NCBI GenBank assembly: GCA_947478535.1
Contig: CANJXD010000293.1
Span: 1 to 7,251, forward strand
Reading direction: 5' to 3'
Source: Acetobacteraceae bacterium
GTDB taxonomy: Bacteria; Pseudomonadota; Alphaproteobacteria; Acetobacterales; Acetobacteraceae
DNA: 7,251 nucleotides
Shown here: positions 6,851 through 7,251 of the stretch, piece by piece
How positions within the stretch are numbered: position 1 is the stretch's first letter
How the letters are laid out: every line of letters begins with the position of its first letter
Position numbers and translations under genes: made by a program
The notes under the pieces: model-generated
Told to the model about the DNA's origin: nothing
The model's database searches: none
The model's input: the letters and a program-made list of their open reading frames with translations, nothing else

Positions 6851-6879
6851 TTGCCCCGTCGATCGGGCCGGGCCTAGCG
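6851..6879 (+). promoter_or_regulatory. Candidate promoter of the substrate-binding protein gene
   Basis: TTGCCC (6851-6856) and CTAGCG (6874-6879) are separated by 17 bases. The first resembles an alphaproteobacterial -35 box (TTGnCn) and the second is a weak CTAnnn -10 box. Transcription would begin near 6886, leaving a leader of roughly 40 bases before the ATG at 6925. The -10 lies in the octamer CCTAGCGT also found before hrcA at 9-16. The spacing is good but the -10 match is weak. Confidence 0.35.
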
Positions 6880-6906
6880 TGGCCGCAACGGCCCCGGACG
6901 GGGTGA
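6851..6906. repeat. Nested inverted repeat upstream of the substrate-binding protein gene
   Basis: CCCCGTC (6854-6860) and GACGGGG (6897-6903) are perfect inverted copies. The arms can extend to 6851 and 6906 with two wobble pairs and one T-A pair. Inside, GGCCG (6881-6885) and CGGCC (6889-6893) form a small hairpin with a CAA loop. The left arm includes the candidate -35 box and the right arm ends 18 bases before the start codon, so this could be an operator. Alternatively the inner hairpin could form in the leader RNA. The function is not shown by sequence alone. Confidence 0.4.
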
Positions 6907-6909
6907 ACA

Positions 6910-6917
6910 GGGAGAGG
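6910..6917 (+). promoter_or_regulatory. Ribosome-binding site of the substrate-binding protein gene
   Basis: The purine-rich GGGAGAGG ends 7 bases before the ATG at 6925 and contains GGGAG and GAGG matches to the anti-Shine-Dalgarno sequence. It supports 6925 as the start, as does the twin-arginine signal peptide that begins there. Confidence 0.65.
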
Positions 6918-6924
6918 GGGCGGT

Positions 6925-7251
6925 ATGACCATCCATCGCAGAGGGTTCCTGGTGACGGGCGCCGGATTGGCGGCCGCAGGCATTGCGGCGCCCGCGCTGG
7001 GGCAGAACAGCCGGGCGACCACGCTGCGGATGGTGCCGCAGGCGAACCTGGCCGTGCTGGACCCCATCGTCACCACCGCGACCGTCACCGGCAATCACGG
7101 CTTCTACGTCTTTGATACGCTCTACGGTGTGGATGAGCAGCTGCGCCCGAAGCCGCAGATGGCCGAAGGGCATGAGGTTTCGGCCGATGGGCTGACCTGG
7201 CGCATCAGGCTGCGCGAAGGCCTGCGCTTTCATGATGGGGAGCCGGTGCGG
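6925..7251 (+). CDS. ABC transporter substrate-binding protein, family 5, partial (5' end)
   Basis: The frame is open from the ATG at 6925 to the window edge, giving 109 residues of a protein whose family usually has about 500-550. Residues 1-27 look like a twin-arginine (Tat) signal: R5-R6-G-F-L, then an Ala/Gly-rich hydrophobic stretch and a probable cleavage after PALG near residue 26. The mature part starts TTLRMVPQANLAVLDPIVTT and continues with VFDTLYGVDE, the MAEGHEVSADGLTWRIRLR strand region and GLRFHDGEPV. These are characteristic of the SBP_bac_5 family (DppA/OppA/GsiB-like). Such proteins bind peptides or other small solutes in the periplasm and deliver them to an inner-membrane ABC permease; the ligand cannot be told from this fragment. 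Permease and ATPase genes would be expected to the right, outside the window. The gene is divergent from mutS, with a 119-base gap, and appears functionally unrelated to it. Confidence 0.9.
   Translation, partial: MTIHRRGFLVTGAGLAAAGIAAPALGQNSRATTLRMVPQANLAVLDPIVTTATVTGNHGFYVFDTLYGVDEQLRPKPQMAEGHEVSADGLTWRIRLREGLRFHDGEPVR

Noticed and set aside
3833..6877. A 1014-codon open frame on the + strand, antisense to all of mutS
   Set aside because: It mirrors the MutS coding sequence. The product is low-complexity Arg/Gly/Gln/His-rich with no domain or signal. Long antisense frames are common when third positions are almost all G or C.
6900..6923. Second G-quadruplex before the transporter gene
   Set aside because: Only three runs of three or more G (6900-6903, 6910-6912, 6916-6920) lie close enough; the fourth is only GG, so the pattern is incomplete. 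The purine-rich stretch is better explained as the ribosome-binding site.
5814..7094. A 426-codon minus-strand frame running from the transporter gene through the divergent gap into mutS
   Set aside because: It is out of frame with MutS, crosses the antisense of a well-supported substrate-binding protein start, and its translation shows only Arg/Pro/Ala-rich shadow composition.
1..7251. Mobile elements, CRISPR arrays, tRNA or rRNA genes, toxin-antitoxin or phage genes
   Set aside because: No transposase, regularly spaced repeats, cloverleaf or rRNA-like sequence was seen. The window is almost entirely accounted for by four conserved genes and short gaps.

Overview
This is a gene-dense, very GC-rich window (about 70% GC by eye) with strong GC bias at third codon positions. 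The proteins look alphaproteobacterial, and I infer an Acetobacteraceae/Roseomonas-like member of the Rhodospirillales. That rests on the adjacency of mutS and glnD (familiar in Alphaproteobacteria), the style of the HrcA and GlnD signatures, and a Tat-exported family 5 solute-binding protein. It has not been tested by phylogeny.

Layout: (1) 1-97, a short leader with a candidate -10 element and a small hairpin. (2) 98-1156 (+), hrcA, the heat-shock repressor. (3) 1157-1277, the convergent gap between hrcA and glnD; with the last bases of hrcA it holds a 13-bp tandem duplication, a four-run G tract that fits the G-quadruplex pattern, overlapping palindromes and two back-to-back hairpins. (4) 4082-1278 (-), glnD, the PII uridylyltransferase/uridylyl-removing enzyme. 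(5) 6805-4079 (-), mutS, the mismatch-recognition ATPase, whose stop overlaps the glnD start in a GTGA junction, so the two probably form an operon read mutS then glnD. (6) 6806-6924, a divergent intergenic region filled by two adjacent inverted repeats and a possible promoter for the rightward gene. (7) 6925-7251 (+), the 5' end of an ABC-transporter substrate-binding protein gene, cut by the window edge.

The three complete genes are conserved housekeeping or regulatory genes: stress repression, nitrogen signalling and DNA mismatch repair. All their diagnostic motifs look intact, and I see no mobile element, CRISPR array, tRNA or rRNA. Very long open frames lie antisense to glnD and mutS, and I treat them as high-GC shadows. 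I found no convincing new biological system. The features most worth a second look are the G-rich duplication at the end of hrcA, the paired inverted repeats in the mutS/transporter gap, and a seven-G run inside the mutS ATPase signature.
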